A stretch of DNA of 64,000 bases from Fusibacter sp. 3D3 (GCF_001748365.1 NZ_BDHH01000020.1:22402-86401), one strand, 5' to 3'. Shown: positions 8,095-17,461, numbered from the stretch's first letter. Notes: generated from the letters alone by a model not told the origin. Numbers and translations are program-made.

Positions 8095-8781
8095 ATGAAA
8101 AAAATATTATTAGGGATGCTTTTGGTGGCTCTATCGATTGTATTTATGGCATGTGGAGATTCTATCGAAGAAGATCGTTCACCAGATGCAGTAAAAACAG
8201 AGGAACAGGTGAGAATTGATGAAAACAATGCGACAATTCTCCCTAAATTGGATGAATTAGAAGCCGTAATCGTTGAGATTGAAAAAGTTGTGGCGGATCA
8301 TGGTTTGGGCGAACAATATCAATCTGCAATGGATCAGATTAGAGCAGAACTGGATGAAGTAACCCAAAACCATCAAACCATTATAGACATGGGGGGGTAT
8401 CTAAAAGGGACTACAGAATTTGAGGCAGCAGTGGTGGGTGCAATTGAGAAGGATAAAGCAATATTGAATTTGATATTAGAAGATTTAGAAACTGGAGAAA
8501 CTGGAGAAGCAGACACGGCACTCGTAGATAAGTTCAACGCACTCATTGATCTCGTAAATCAAGTGACGCTAAAAGCTCAAGAAACGGGTTGGGATAAAGA
8601 TGAGGACATGCTTTCAGAGTTAGGGGTTGTGTATGGCTTTATGGATGAAGTAAAAGCAAAACTTGAAAGTTCAGAGACTATTGATGAAGGTTATAAAACT
8701 GAGAAGATCGCAATCATCAATGCATTACTTCCTGTTTTTGAGGCATATTTGCAAAAGGTTTCCGTACCGTATATTGAATAA
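8095..8781 (+). CDS. Lipoprotein with one KFN...GW...VSVPY repeat
   Basis: The 228-residue product has a lipoprotein signal with the acylated Cys at residue 20 (VFMAC), then a helical, acidic region. Residues 140-228 form a module that also occurs three times in the lipoprotein at 11826: it starts with DKFNALIDLVNQ, has a GW near position 27 and ends in KVSVPY. The N-terminal half may be a more diverged copy. It should sit on the outer face of the membrane as a helical bundle. A GGAGG site precedes the ATG. The gene has the proposed LytTR operator upstream and is followed 36 bases later by the C11 peptidase gene, probably on the same transcript. No known family recognised. Confidence 0.75.
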   Translation: MKKILLGMLLVALSIVFMACGDSIEEDRSPDAVKTEEQVRIDENNATILPKLDELEAVIVEIEKVVADHGLGEQYQSAMDQIRAELDEVTQNHQTIIDMGGYLKGTTEFEAAVVGAIEKDKAILNLILEDLETGETGEADTALVDKFNALIDLVNQVTLKAQETGWDKDEDMLSELGVVYGFMDEVKAKLESSETIDEGYKTEKIAIINALLPVFEAYLQKVSVPYIE

Positions 8782-8817
8782 CATGAAAAAATATGAATTC
8801 AAGGAGGCGCATTAATT

Positions 8818-10848
8818 TTGATTAAGAAAAAACGATTAAAATGGGGTGCATTATTTCTGATGTCTGTATTGATGTTTTTACTGGTTGCTTGTGGTGGTGA
8901 TGCTTCTACAAGTGAAGCATCGGTGGTATTAAATTCGGCGAATGAAATTGGCGAAACCAACCAGACGAAAAGCGTTAAGCAGACAACGCATGAGACTGAG
9001 TGGGCAATTTATTGGTATCTTTGTGGAAGTGATTTAGAATCAGGAGGGGGTTCCGCATCTATAGACCTTTTTGAACTCACCGAGGTTGAATTGCCTGAAA
9101 ATGTAAAAATCATTATTCAGACGGGTGGGGCAAGTACTTGGCAGAATGAGTTCGTTGATCCCAATTATATTGAGAGATATGTTTATGACAGCAACGGGCT
9201 AGTGCAAGTGGAGCAACTCCCTTTGACAAGTATGGGAGATGAAGAGACTTTATCCAGCTTTTTAAGCTTTGCAAAGACCAATTATCCAGCGGATAAAACG
9301 ATGTTCTTATTTTGGAATCATGGTGGAGGCACGGTTAGCGGTGCTGCATCTGATGAATTGTTTCAAGGGGATTCACTTGATTTAAGAGAAATGTACAGTG
9401 CATTTAATGCCAATTATGAATTGTCAGAAGCGGATCAGCCTTTTGATATCATTGGTTTTGATACATGTCTTATGGCAACGGTGGATGTGGCCTATACTTT
9501 TTCGGATGTTGGGAAATATTTAGTAGCCTCCCAAGAATTAGAGCCTTCCAATGGATGGAACTACACCGGTATGGCAGACGCATTAGCTCATAATCCAGAG
9601 ATGGATGCAGAAACCTTTGGAAAAGTGATTTGTGATACTTACCAAGCGGGCTGCGAAGGGGTTGGAACAGCAGATGATATCACCTTATCTTTGACAGACC
9701 TTTCAAAATTGGGTGCATTGCTTGGCGCATATGAAGATTTTGGAAAGGAAGCCTTGGCAAGTGCCTGTGCTGAACCTTCGTTTTTCTCCTATTTTGGGCG
9801 AATTGCCTTTGCAACAGAAAATTATGGGGGGAATACAAAGGAACAAGGTTTTTCGAATATGGTGGATCTAGGACACCTTGCAAGACAGTCCTCAGAATTG
9901 CTTCCTGAAACTTCTGAGAATGTGCTTCAGGCACTTGAAAATTGCGTGACCTATAAGGTCAGCGGTCCTTATCGCCAAGAGTCTACGGGACTTTCCTGCT
10001 ATTATTCTTTTAACGGAGATATCGATGATTTCAATGGTTATGCGGATTTAGGTTATGGAGAAGCGTTTAAATACTATTATCAATACGGTTTAACAGGTGA
10101 ATTGCCTGAATCAGGCATGGATTTCATCGCTGAAATGAACTATGAGACAATAAAGCCACTTGAAACACTTGAAAATGAAGGCTGGGAGAATCATGAACTC
10201 GATGTTGACAGTGAAGGCTCAGCTGTACTTACACTAGGTGAAAATGCAGCGAATATTTTGAGTGGCATCTATATTCAACTTTATTATGTGGACCCTGAAC
10301 TGGATCTGATGCTTTTATTAGGACGTGATAATGATCTGATTGGCGATTGGGATACGGGTGTGTTCAAAGATAACTTCCGAGGTGTTTGGGGGGCACTTGA
10401 TGGCAATTTAGTCAATATGGATATTTCTTATGAGGGAGAGGGTTACAATCTTTATGCAGTGCCAGTGCTCATCAATGGAGAGGATTATAATCTAAATGTG
10501 ATCTATGATTTTCAAGCAGAAGCATTTCAAATTCAAGGGGCAAGAAGACCCGTTGATGAAAGTGGCATGGCAGATAAAAACCTGTACACACTGATTGAAG
10601 GCGATATCATAACCACAATTCACTATGCGATGTCCATTTCAGGTGAGGACGATGAACTTGTGCCTGTAGAAGTCGATGAGATTGTATGGGATAACAACAT
10701 GATTTTTGAGGAGATTGACCTCGGCGATGGCCTTTTTATACAAATGTTTGAAATGACGGATATGCAGGGGAATTTCGCATTTTCAGATGCCATTATGTTT
10801 GAGTCAGTAGACGGTGTTATCACCACAACCGTTGGATTTGTGGAGTGA
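8818..10848 (+). CDS. Clostripain-like (family C11) cysteine peptidase lipoprotein
   Basis: The 676-residue product starts with TTG, ten bases after AAGGAGG. It has a lipoprotein signal with Cys at residue 25 (FLLVAC). The C11 domain begins near residue 62 (WAIYWYLCGSDLES) and holds the catalytic His168 in FWNHGGG and Cys217 in GFDTCLMA. Family members cleave after Arg or Lys and often need self-cleavage to become active. Residues 400-676 are a beta-rich C-terminal region of unknown role. It would be anchored outside the membrane. It lies between a repeat lipoprotein and the convergent LytTR regulator gene, so it is probably a target of that regulator; the substrate may be one of the neighbouring surface proteins or an external peptide. 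Confidence 0.9.
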   Translation: MIKKKRLKWGALFLMSVLMFLLVACGGDASTSEASVVLNSANEIGETNQTKSVKQTTHETEWAIYWYLCGSDLESGGGSASIDLFELTEVELPENVKIIIQTGGASTWQNEFVDPNYIERYVYDSNGLVQVEQLPLTSMGDEETLSSFLSFAKTNYPADKTMFLFWNHGGGTVSGAASDELFQGDSLDLREMYSAFNANYELSEADQPFDIIGFDTCLMATVDVAYTFSDVGKYLVASQELEPSNGWNYTGMADALAHNPEMDAETFGKVICDTYQAGCEGVGTADDITLSLTDLSKLGALLGAYEDFGKEALASACAEPSFFSYFGRIAFATENYGGNTKEQGFSNMVDLGHLARQSSELLPETSENVLQALENCVTYKVSGPYRQESTGLSCYYSFNGDIDDFNGYADLGYGEAFKYYYQYGLTGELPESGMDFIAEMNYETIKPLETLENEGWENHELDVDSEGSAVLTLGENAANILSGIYIQLYYVDPELDLMLLLGRDNDLIGDWDTGVFKDNFRGVWGALDGNLVNMDISYEGEGYNLYAVPVLINGEDYNLNVIYDFQAEAFQIQGARRPVDESGMADKNLYTLIEGDIITTIHYAMSISGEDDELVPVEVDEIVWDNNMIFEEIDLGDGLFIQMFEMTDMQGNFAFSDAIMFESVDGVITTTVGFVE

Positions 10849-10873
10849 TTTTCGAGAGGCTCAATAAGGGCAT

Positions 10874-11626
10874 TCAGAGCAATGAATCCGTTTTTTCGCG
10901 GGTTCTTTGAAAAGTATGTTCAATATAGCGCGCCTTCAATGCCGTATAATTTGCTTTAGAGACGGGGATCGTTGCGTTAGAGTAGAGTCTAATTTCACGT
11001 GTGGTTAGGACGTCAATGTAATCGAGATTGACAATAAAAGAGCGATGTGGTTTTACGAACTGTGAATAGGGAAAGAGCACCTTTTCAAGTTTGGAAATTA
11101 CATTGATTTCTTCTAAAACAATACCATTTATCAAATTGTAATATACAGTTCTTCCACAAATTTCAACATACTCAAGCGTATGCAAGGGAATGTGTGTTAG
11201 ACCGGTTTTACATTTTACTAAAAGGCTGGCTTCGTGTTGAGTTTGAATCGTGCTCAACACTTTATCCAAAACAGCAAATAATTTTTCTTTCCATATGGGT
11301 TTAAGCGCATAATAAAAAGCATCCACCGTATAAGAATCCACAGCAAATTCAGGTGAAGACGTAAGAAAGATAATTTTAGCGACTTGATCAAGGCGTCTGA
11401 TTTCTCTGGCAGCATCCATCCCATTCAGGGAAGGCATAATGATGTCCAGTAAAATAATAGCATATTGATTACCTTCTTCAATGGCTGAGATGAGCTCTAC
11501 AGCATTTTGAAAGGCAGTGTAAGTGATGTCATAACGGAAAATGTTCATTTCCTTGTAGGCGTTGATAATGTTGATGATGTTTGAAAGTTCAGAGACTTGA
11601 TCATCACAGATCGCAATTTTTAACAC
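10874..11626 (-). CDS. LytTR family response regulator
   Basis: The 250-residue product has a receiver domain (residues 1-120) with acidic residues at 8-9, phospho-acceptor Asp61 in ILLDIIMPS and Lys near residue 108 in YALKPI. The LytTR DNA-binding domain covers about residues 140-240, with FVKPHRSFIVNLDYI typical of the family. It binds pairs of direct repeats 21 bases apart. The likely kinase is the GHKL protein at 6669. The gene is convergent with the C11 peptidase gene and divergent from the triple-repeat lipoprotein gene; the operator at 11687-11714 lies between the divergent starts and could also control its own transcription. Confidence 0.9.
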   Translation of the reverse strand: MLKIAICDDQVSELSNIINIINAYKEMNIFRYDITYTAFQNAVELISAIEEGNQYAIILLDIIMPSLNGMDAAREIRRLDQVAKIIFLTSSPEFAVDSYTVDAFYYALKPIWKEKLFAVLDKVLSTIQTQHEASLLVKCKTGLTHIPLHTLEYVEICGRTVYYNLINGIVLEEINVISKLEKVLFPYSQFVKPHRSFIVNLDYIDVLTTREIRLYSNATIPVSKANYTALKARYIEHTFQRTREKTDSLL

Positions 11627-11686
11627 AAAGCACCTCCCGCTGAAATAATACCATTATATCATGTCTTTCTTTGAAATGAGCAGATA

Positions 11687-11750
11687 TTTCATGTAAAAAA
11701 GGAGACGTTTCATGCATAAAACGGTCACAGTCATATAAATCTGATATAGT
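11687..11750 (+). promoter_or_regulatory. Promoter with LytTR-spaced direct repeats
   Basis: TTTCATG occurs at 11687 and again at 11708, 21 bases apart, and a -10 box TATAGT lies at 11745-11750, 37 bases after the start of the second half-site. Half-sites, the AAAAAAGG spacer and distances match the promoter at 8008-8071. The region between the divergent regulator gene and the lipoprotein gene holds no other obvious operator. Confidence 0.6.
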
Positions 11751-11825
11751 TGTGGCATGGGAGAAACACGACACTTGAGTCGGTAATATCTCCTAACTTA
11801 TATTGTGAAGAAAGAGGAAAAAAAT

Positions 11826-12749
11826 ATGAAAAAAATATTATCAGTAATGCTAACCCTTACACTTGTACTTTTCATTTTTACAGGTTGTGGTGGTGGTCCA
11901 GATTTAACGGGCGTGAATCAGAAGTTCAATGAAGTTTCTGCACTTTTTAATGAAACGGCAGCGCTTGTTGAATCAAACGGGTGGTCAACTGACGCAGAAA
12001 TGCTAGCAACACATAATTCAATAGCAGAGGCGCTTAATGGGATCAAAGCAATTCTTGAAGATCCTGAGCAGTCAAAAGATATCGACGTAGAACAAATGAC
12101 AGCAGAGCTTGATGGACTGATTCCTGTGCTCAATGATTATAAAGCAGCAGTTTCTGTACCTTATGAGCCAGTTGTTGATTTGACAGCGGTTACAGACAAG
12201 TTTAACGAAGTTTCAAATCTCTTTAACGAAACAGCTGAGATTGGAAATGCAAACGGCTGGGCAAATGAACCAAGCATACTTGAAATTCACAATTCAATTG
12301 CAGATACTCTAGAGAGTATTAGAGTGCTCATTGAAGATCCAGAACAATCTCAATTAATAGATGCAGAACAATTAACTGCTGATCTAGAGGCAATGATTCC
12401 CTTGATTAATGACTATAAGGCAGCGATTTCGGTGCCCTATGAAGCTGGCGCTGTGTCAGGATTTGATTTGACAGTACTTACAGAGCGTTATAATAAAACA
12501 TTAGACCTCTATAATCAAGTCGTTGCAGCAGCTGAAGCTAATGGATGGAAAGATAAAGCAGAACTTACAGCATCGCTCAATGAAATTTCGATGACACTTG
12601 ATGATTGCTATCAAATCCTCAGTGATCCGAGTGTACTTGAAGGCAGTGATATGACACAAGCGGATGTAGATGACTATGTTAGCTTAATTGAGGAACTTCA
12701 CTCAATTCTAATAGATACTTTAGCAGCAGTTTCAGTACCTGCGAATTAG
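11826..12749 (+). CDS. Lipoprotein with three ~93-residue repeats
   Basis: I chose the ATG at 11826 (AGAGGA seven bases upstream). The signal ends at Cys21 (FTGC). The rest is three copies of one module, at residues 26-117, 118-213 and 214-307. Each begins with DLT and KFN or RYN, has NGW near position 27, NxI near 40 and a conserved end (AAVSVPY, AAISVPY, AAVSVP). Copies 1 and 2 are nearly interchangeable, so the duplication is recent. The same module ends the lipoprotein at 8095. Each copy is predicted helical and acidic. It should decorate the outer face of the membrane; role unknown, perhaps binding or signalling. It is under the proposed LytTR operator and ends at its own terminator. Confidence 0.8.
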   Translation: MKKILSVMLTLTLVLFIFTGCGGGPDLTGVNQKFNEVSALFNETAALVESNGWSTDAEMLATHNSIAEALNGIKAILEDPEQSKDIDVEQMTAELDGLIPVLNDYKAAVSVPYEPVVDLTAVTDKFNEVSNLFNETAEIGNANGWANEPSILEIHNSIADTLESIRVLIEDPEQSQLIDAEQLTADLEAMIPLINDYKAAISVPYEAGAVSGFDLTVLTERYNKTLDLYNQVVAAAEANGWKDKAELTASLNEISMTLDDCYQILSDPSVLEGSDMTQADVDDYVSLIEELHSILIDTLAAVSVPAN

Positions 12750-12798
12750 TTCATAAAAAAATGAACGTAGGGTGGTAGATCCTAAGAATAAACCCTTA

Positions 12799-12829
12799 AG
12801 CCACGACCGCTACTGCGGCCGTGGCTTTT
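12799..12829 (+). terminator. Rho-independent terminator
   Basis: AGCCACG and CGTGGCT, continued by CCGC and GCGG after one mismatch, form a GC-rich stem with a TACT loop followed by TTTT. It separates the repeat lipoprotein from lemA. Confidence 0.85.
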
Positions 12830-12868
12830 AACAATCAATATTGATGATAAAAAATGGAGGATGTAGCT

Positions 12869-13414
12869 ATGGTCTATTTGTTTATGGGCATAATCATTGT
12901 ATTCACGCTACTATGGATCGTTTCAACACAGAGAAAATTAGTCATAATGGATGAAAATATTAACAATTCATTGTCCCAAATTGGGGTTCACCTTTCTTCG
13001 CGCTGGGATGCATTGAATGCATTATTAGAGCTTACAAAAAAGTACGCAGAGTATGAATATGAAACGCTCACAGAAACCATCAAAGCACGTCGGGCAATTA
13101 CTAAAACGTCTTCCGCTGAAGACGTGGTGGGACAAGAAAATATGATTACAGAAGCACTTGGAAAAATTATGGCAGTTGCTGAAGACTATCCTGAGCTTAA
13201 AGCAGATCAAAGTTTTTTAAGAACGATGGATGCTGTCGATCAATACGAAAACATGGTGCGTACGAGTAGACTCATTTACAACGATAGTGTCACTAAGCTC
13301 AACAGGAGTATTCGTCTTTTTCCAACGCTTATTTTTTCAGGTGTTTTGGGCTTTCATAAGCGTGATTATCTTGAAGCGGATGAGTCAAAAACAAACATGC
13401 CAAGTATGAGGTAG
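12869..13414 (+). CDS. lemA: LemA family protein
   Basis: I chose the ATG at 12869, seven bases after GGAGG; an in-frame ATG at 12854 overlaps that site. The 181-residue product has the LemA plan: one N-terminal membrane segment (residues 3-22), then a long helical bundle with the characteristic NINNSLSQIGVHLSSRWDAL and the C-terminal YNDSVTKLNRSIRLFPTLIF segment. It should be anchored with the helical part on one side of the membrane. LemA genes are often next to DUF2207 or TPM-domain genes, as here, where a DUF2207 gene follows after eight bases. The biochemical function is not established. Confidence 0.9.
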   Translation: MVYLFMGIIIVFTLLWIVSTQRKLVIMDENINNSLSQIGVHLSSRWDALNALLELTKKYAEYEYETLTETIKARRAITKTSSAEDVVGQENMITEALGKIMAVAEDYPELKADQSFLRTMDAVDQYENMVRTSRLIYNDSVTKLNRSIRLFPTLIFSGVLGFHKRDYLEADESKTNMPSMR

Positions 13415-13422
13415 GTGATCAA

Positions 13423-15153
13423 TTGAAAAAGAAATTACTTTTAGGGCTTATTGTTGCAATAATAGGTGTATTTGGGTTAGGTCTATACGCATTTGCAGCA
13501 AACAATGTATCTGATATAGCGATAGAAGTGACGCTTTACGAGGACGGATCTGCTGTCATTGTTCAAACCTGGAATTGTGATTTTGAAGAAGGAACGGAAG
13601 CTTATTTTCCCCTTGAAAATTTAAAGGGCATGACCCTATCCGATTTTTCTGTAATGGATGAGAATGGTTCATATACATATCTTGAACATTGGGATGTGAG
13701 TGCAAACTTTGATGAAAAAGCAAAAAAATGTGGCATAGTAGATACAGAGCAAGGCTATGAACTGTGTTGGGGCATTACTGAATATGGACAAAAGCGCTAT
13801 GCGATTCAATATAAACTGAGTGGATTAGTAGGCTCATATGAAGATTACGATGGGCTTAATTTCCAATTTATTGGAAGCAATATGGGAACACTTCCGACAG
13901 ATGCCACTGTGAAAATCATGACGCATGATGGTACTGCTCTAAGTGCCGAAAATTGTGGCATTTGGGCGTTTGGATTTGATGGACAGATTGAATTCAAAGA
14001 AAATCAAGTTTTAGCATATACGGAAACGCCGCTTACAAAGGGTTCAGACAGTGTGATTATAATGATCCAGTTGAATAAAGGTGTACTCACTCCAATAAGA
14101 ATGGAAAAGGGTACATTTGAAACCCTCAAAGGCAATGCGCTTGATAACAGTGATTATGATTTGGGGCCTGAAAATTCAAATGTGAGTTCGGATTCAGAAG
14201 CATATGATTTAGGTGAGATGGGATTTTTCGATAAAGTTCTGGAAGTGATCATTTTATCCATTCTTGTATTGATCCCCCTATCGCCTTTTCTATATTTAGC
14301 ATTTTGGTTAATACGTACTTATAGGCGGAAATTGCCGTTAAAAAAGCTTTATGCGGCGACGACATATTATAGAGAACCTCCAATTGAAGGCAATATAGAA
14401 GCGGTAATGGCATTAGCAAGTCGCTTTGAACAGTCAGATGATGATGGAAACCTCATTGCCGCTATTTTTCTAAAATTAATTCATACAGGCAGTTTGGAAC
14501 CCCTAACAGAAAAGTCAATAGGTATTTTAGGGAGAGAAAAGCAATATATTTCTTTGAAGCTTGTTAGACCCCCGAATTTTGACAGTATTACAGCGCAATT
14601 ATTATATGGATTATTGATTTTAGCGAGTGGGCCTGACGGCGTTTTACAGGAAAAAGAATTAGAGCAATATTGTGCATCGCACTATACCAGTATGCTTGAT
14701 CTTGTTAAGCATGCAAAGGTAGAGGGCGAAAAAACCCTTTTGGAGATCAACTGTTATAATGATGAGCCCACCGAAGACTTAAATGAGCTCACGGAGAATG
14801 GCAAAAGTTTACTCATGCAGATTATAGGTTTTAAAAAATATCTGTTGGATTTTTCTTTGATTTCCGAAAGAGGCATTAGTGAAAGTGAGATCTGGCAAGA
14901 TTATTTTGTGTTTGCGGCATTACTCGGTGTTGCAGATAAAGCAATGGAGCAATTTAAAGCGGTTTATCCAGCCGTGACACCTTATCAGCAAAATGCACAG
15001 TATTATTACCACTTAGCACACCGATATCAACGTGCATCGTATTATACGGCCAGAGCTACAAGTAATGCGCGTTCATCTGGACGTGGTGGTCGCAGTTCTT
15101 TTGGCGGTGGTGGCGGATTTTCAGGTGGTGGAAGAGGCGGCGGTACAAGATAA
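13423..15153 (+). CDS. DUF2207 membrane protein with Gly-rich tail
   Basis: The TTG at 13423 has a GTAGGTGA site upstream and gives a signal or membrane segment at residues 4-25. The extracytoplasmic DUF2207 domain (about residues 28-230, with DVSANFDEKA and the GSDSVIIMIQL strand) is followed by a second membrane segment near residues 267-295 and a cytosolic region of about 270 residues. The protein ends in a Gly/Ser/Arg tail (FGGGGGFSGGGRGGG) seen in this family. It follows lemA by eight bases in an operon that ends at the terminator near 15250. Known LemA-DUF2207 pairs are membrane proteins of unknown role; envelope stress or surface turnover would fit the neighbours. Confidence 0.85.
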   Translation: MKKKLLLGLIVAIIGVFGLGLYAFAANNVSDIAIEVTLYEDGSAVIVQTWNCDFEEGTEAYFPLENLKGMTLSDFSVMDENGSYTYLEHWDVSANFDEKAKKCGIVDTEQGYELCWGITEYGQKRYAIQYKLSGLVGSYEDYDGLNFQFIGSNMGTLPTDATVKIMTHDGTALSAENCGIWAFGFDGQIEFKENQVLAYTETPLTKGSDSVIIMIQLNKGVLTPIRMEKGTFETLKGNALDNSDYDLGPENSNVSSDSEAYDLGEMGFFDKVLEVIILSILVLIPLSPFLYLAFWLIRTYRRKLPLKKLYAATTYYREPPIEGNIEAVMALASRFEQSDDDGNLIAAIFLKLIHTGSLEPLTEKSIGILGREKQYISLKLVRPPNFDSITAQLLYGLLILASGPDGVLQEKELEQYCASHYTSMLDLVKHAKVEGEKTLLEINCYNDEPTEDLNELTENGKSLLMQIIGFKKYLLDFSLISERGISESEIWQDYFVFAALLGVADKAMEQFKAVYPAVTPYQQNAQYYYHLAHRYQRASYYTARATSNARSSGRGGRSSFGGGGGFSGGGRGGGTR

Positions 15154-15243
15154 CAATTCAAAAAAAGGTGAACGAATAGTAAGAATAGGCTTTTATTTGT
15201 GCTTTATATTTGTTAAATTAAATAGTGTAGAGTGTAGAAGATT

Positions 15244-15285
15244 AAAAGGAAGTGTTCAATGCTAAGGTATTGTGACTTCCTTTTT
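15244..15285 (+). terminator. Rho-independent terminator
   Basis: AAAAGGAAGT and ACTTCCTTTT pair, with a second inner pairing CAAT/ATTG in the loop, and are followed by T residues. It ends the lemA-DUF2207 transcript. Confidence 0.75.
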
Positions 15286-15321
15286 GGATTGTTTACGAGA
15301 CATTAGAGGAGAAGACAAAGC

Positions 15322-17298
15322 ATGGAAGAAAATAGAATGCGGGCTATGGCTAGAGTCCAAGAGAAAAGGTTTCATTTCAAACAACTGACTGAATTGCCAA
15401 TCTATGAGGGCTCTACAGGTTATGGTTGCGTTGAACAGAGCTATGATATCATCAAGCGCAATGTGGATTTAAAAGACATCATATGCCATAATGAGGGGTT
15501 AGTTGTAAACGCCAATAAAGCACATGATTTTGCTTTGACGCATAGTGATGGCTATTTGCTCACTTTTGAAGCCTGTTATAATTTCGATCATAAAGGCCTT
15601 ATTTTTAGAATTGATCTCGAGCCTGGATTATATGAAATTTCGATTCGATTTAAAGGATTAGATGTAAAACCACTTGTTGCGATCTCGGGGCTTGATCCGA
15701 TTCGGACGCGTCAGATCGGCTATTGGGATGATGCAAGGACAATGCCCAAGTATTTTGCGGATTGTTGGCAGGAGGATACGTGGCGGTATGGCTATATGAA
15801 TGCGAAAGATCATATTCACGTGGAAGTAGAACCTACTGACAAGGGTCAATCGTTTGTGATTGAAGAAATTATTGTTGAGCGATTGATCAAAAAGGTGGAG
15901 ACCTCAAGTAAACCTCAATTATTTCTACTTGGAGATTCCACAGTAAAGAATTATATTTTCGAAGAACTGCCGATGAATGGGTGGGGGCAACATTTTCCAA
16001 AGTTTTTTGATCTATCCCAAGTGGATATCGTCAATTATTCTAATGGTGGGCGTTCTCTTAAGAGAATGTATGTGGAGGGCCGGTTTAACGATTTACTCGT
16101 TCAGAGTAACCCTGGAGACTATATTTTAATCCAATCAGGGCATAATGACGAAAAAGAAGAAGTAAAAGGACATGAAAATGAAGGGCATTCATCTCGCTTT
16201 GGACGCGGGGCAACTGAAGAAGCTTATGAACGCACACTTGAGACTGTTTTTATGCCGTTATGTAAACAGTGTGGATTGAATCCGATTTTCGTAACGCCGA
16301 TGACGCGACTTGATGGCAATTATAAAGCAGGTGATGAAGTGATGAATTCATTCAATCGCTTAAAATTTCCAGAGATTATGCGCAAAGTGGCAAAAAGACA
16401 TCAGATACCACTTGTTGATCTCAACCGAGAAAGTATTGTCTACTTAAATGCGATTGGCGTATATGCGGCTAAAGCCATATCTATGTATCTAGAAGCAGGG
16501 GAATCGCCTGCAAAGATGAGTGCGGGTTCTTTTGCAAATGGAAATCCAAACAGCAGTCCAGATGGCACACATTTTAAAGAAGCACTCGCAAAGCAGTACG
16601 CGCGCCTCGTTTTAAAGGAACTCTATAGATTAGCACCGTCAGCTGAAAGGGTGAAGGCACTCATATCTTGGGTTAAGCCAGAAGTCCATACCTTATTAGA
16701 AGCGGGCAGATCAGAAGCCGTCTACCCAGAAGTAGCACGAGATTGTGTAAGCGGGACTCATGCAAAATATAGAAATCAAATTGAAAAAATGGTTCAAATG
16801 GGAGCCTTTGAACTGGATGAAAAAGGCTTTTTTAATCCAAATGAAGCGGTGAATGTTAAAGTTTGTCTTAGTGCCTTAAGCCAGTTGAGCAAACATTCAC
16901 TGGAGATCGACATAAAGGGGATTGAAACACATTATAATCAACCGATAGAAACGCTTTTAGTGACGCGCGAATTATTGGCCTACTTAATGAATGCGTTTTA
17001 TAATCAGAGCATAGCGTCACTTGCGCCCATTCCCTATTTTAGAGAGGGATATGCGCCGTTATTGGCTTTTAATGATGTTATAGATCAGGATAAAATCGAA
17101 CCGATCTTCTTGGATGCGGTGCAGTCCGTATGGCAACTTGGGCTTTTGCGTTCAGAGGTGGATGTCCATCGTGGGTTAGTTGCGCATGGCCGTTATTTTG
17201 AACCGAAACGCATAATCACGCGCGCATTATGTGCAAAGTATTTTTACTTCATGTGGGTGCTTATGCAAAAGGAACTCAAAGAGTGCCATGAGATCTAA
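15322..17298 (+). CDS. SGNH esterase, rhamnogalacturonan acetylesterase-like
   Basis: The 658-residue product has three parts. Residues 1-195 form a beta-rich domain like the accessory module in front of many family 12 carbohydrate esterases. Residues 197-440 are the SGNH hydrolase, with nucleophile Ser206 in LLGDSTVKNY, GHND at 273-276 and the Asp/His pair in PDGTHF (414 and 417). Residues 475-658 contain segments that resemble degenerate S-layer homology repeats (FNPNEAVNVKVCLSAL and RIITRALCAKYFYFMW). Such enzymes remove acetyl groups from pectin fragments. There is no signal peptide, so either it acts on imported oligosaccharides or the C-terminal part has another role. An AGAGGAG site precedes the ATG. 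No other pectin genes lie nearby. Confidence 0.8.
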   Translation: MEENRMRAMARVQEKRFHFKQLTELPIYEGSTGYGCVEQSYDIIKRNVDLKDIICHNEGLVVNANKAHDFALTHSDGYLLTFEACYNFDHKGLIFRIDLEPGLYEISIRFKGLDVKPLVAISGLDPIRTRQIGYWDDARTMPKYFADCWQEDTWRYGYMNAKDHIHVEVEPTDKGQSFVIEEIIVERLIKKVETSSKPQLFLLGDSTVKNYIFEELPMNGWGQHFPKFFDLSQVDIVNYSNGGRSLKRMYVEGRFNDLLVQSNPGDYILIQSGHNDEKEEVKGHENEGHSSRFGRGATEEAYERTLETVFMPLCKQCGLNPIFVTPMTRLDGNYKAGDEVMNSFNRLKFPEIMRKVAKRHQIPLVDLNRESIVYLNAIGVYAAKAISMYLEAGESPAKMSAGSFANGNPNSSPDGTHFKEALAKQYARLVLKELYRLAPSAERVKALISWVKPEVHTLLEAGRSEAVYPEVARDCVSGTHAKYRNQIEKMVQMGAFELDEKGFFNPNEAVNVKVCLSALSQLSKHSLEIDIKGIETHYNQPIETLLVTRELLAYLMNAFYNQSIASLAPIPYFREGYAPLLAFNDVIDQDKIEPIFLDAVQSVWQLGLLRSEVDVHRGLVAHGRYFEPKRIITRALCAKYFYFMWVLMQKELKECHEI

Positions 17299-17461
17299 TC
17301 GTGTGATCAGCCACGGCTATCGCATGAAAAAAATGTAGAGTATTTTAGGAAAAGTGAATGCGAAAATGCAGAAGGAATAAATGGTAATAATTACAAAAAG
17401 GAATTAAAGAAGTAATGTCGAATTCAATACTAGAGGAAAAAAACTCTGGAGGAGAATTCAT

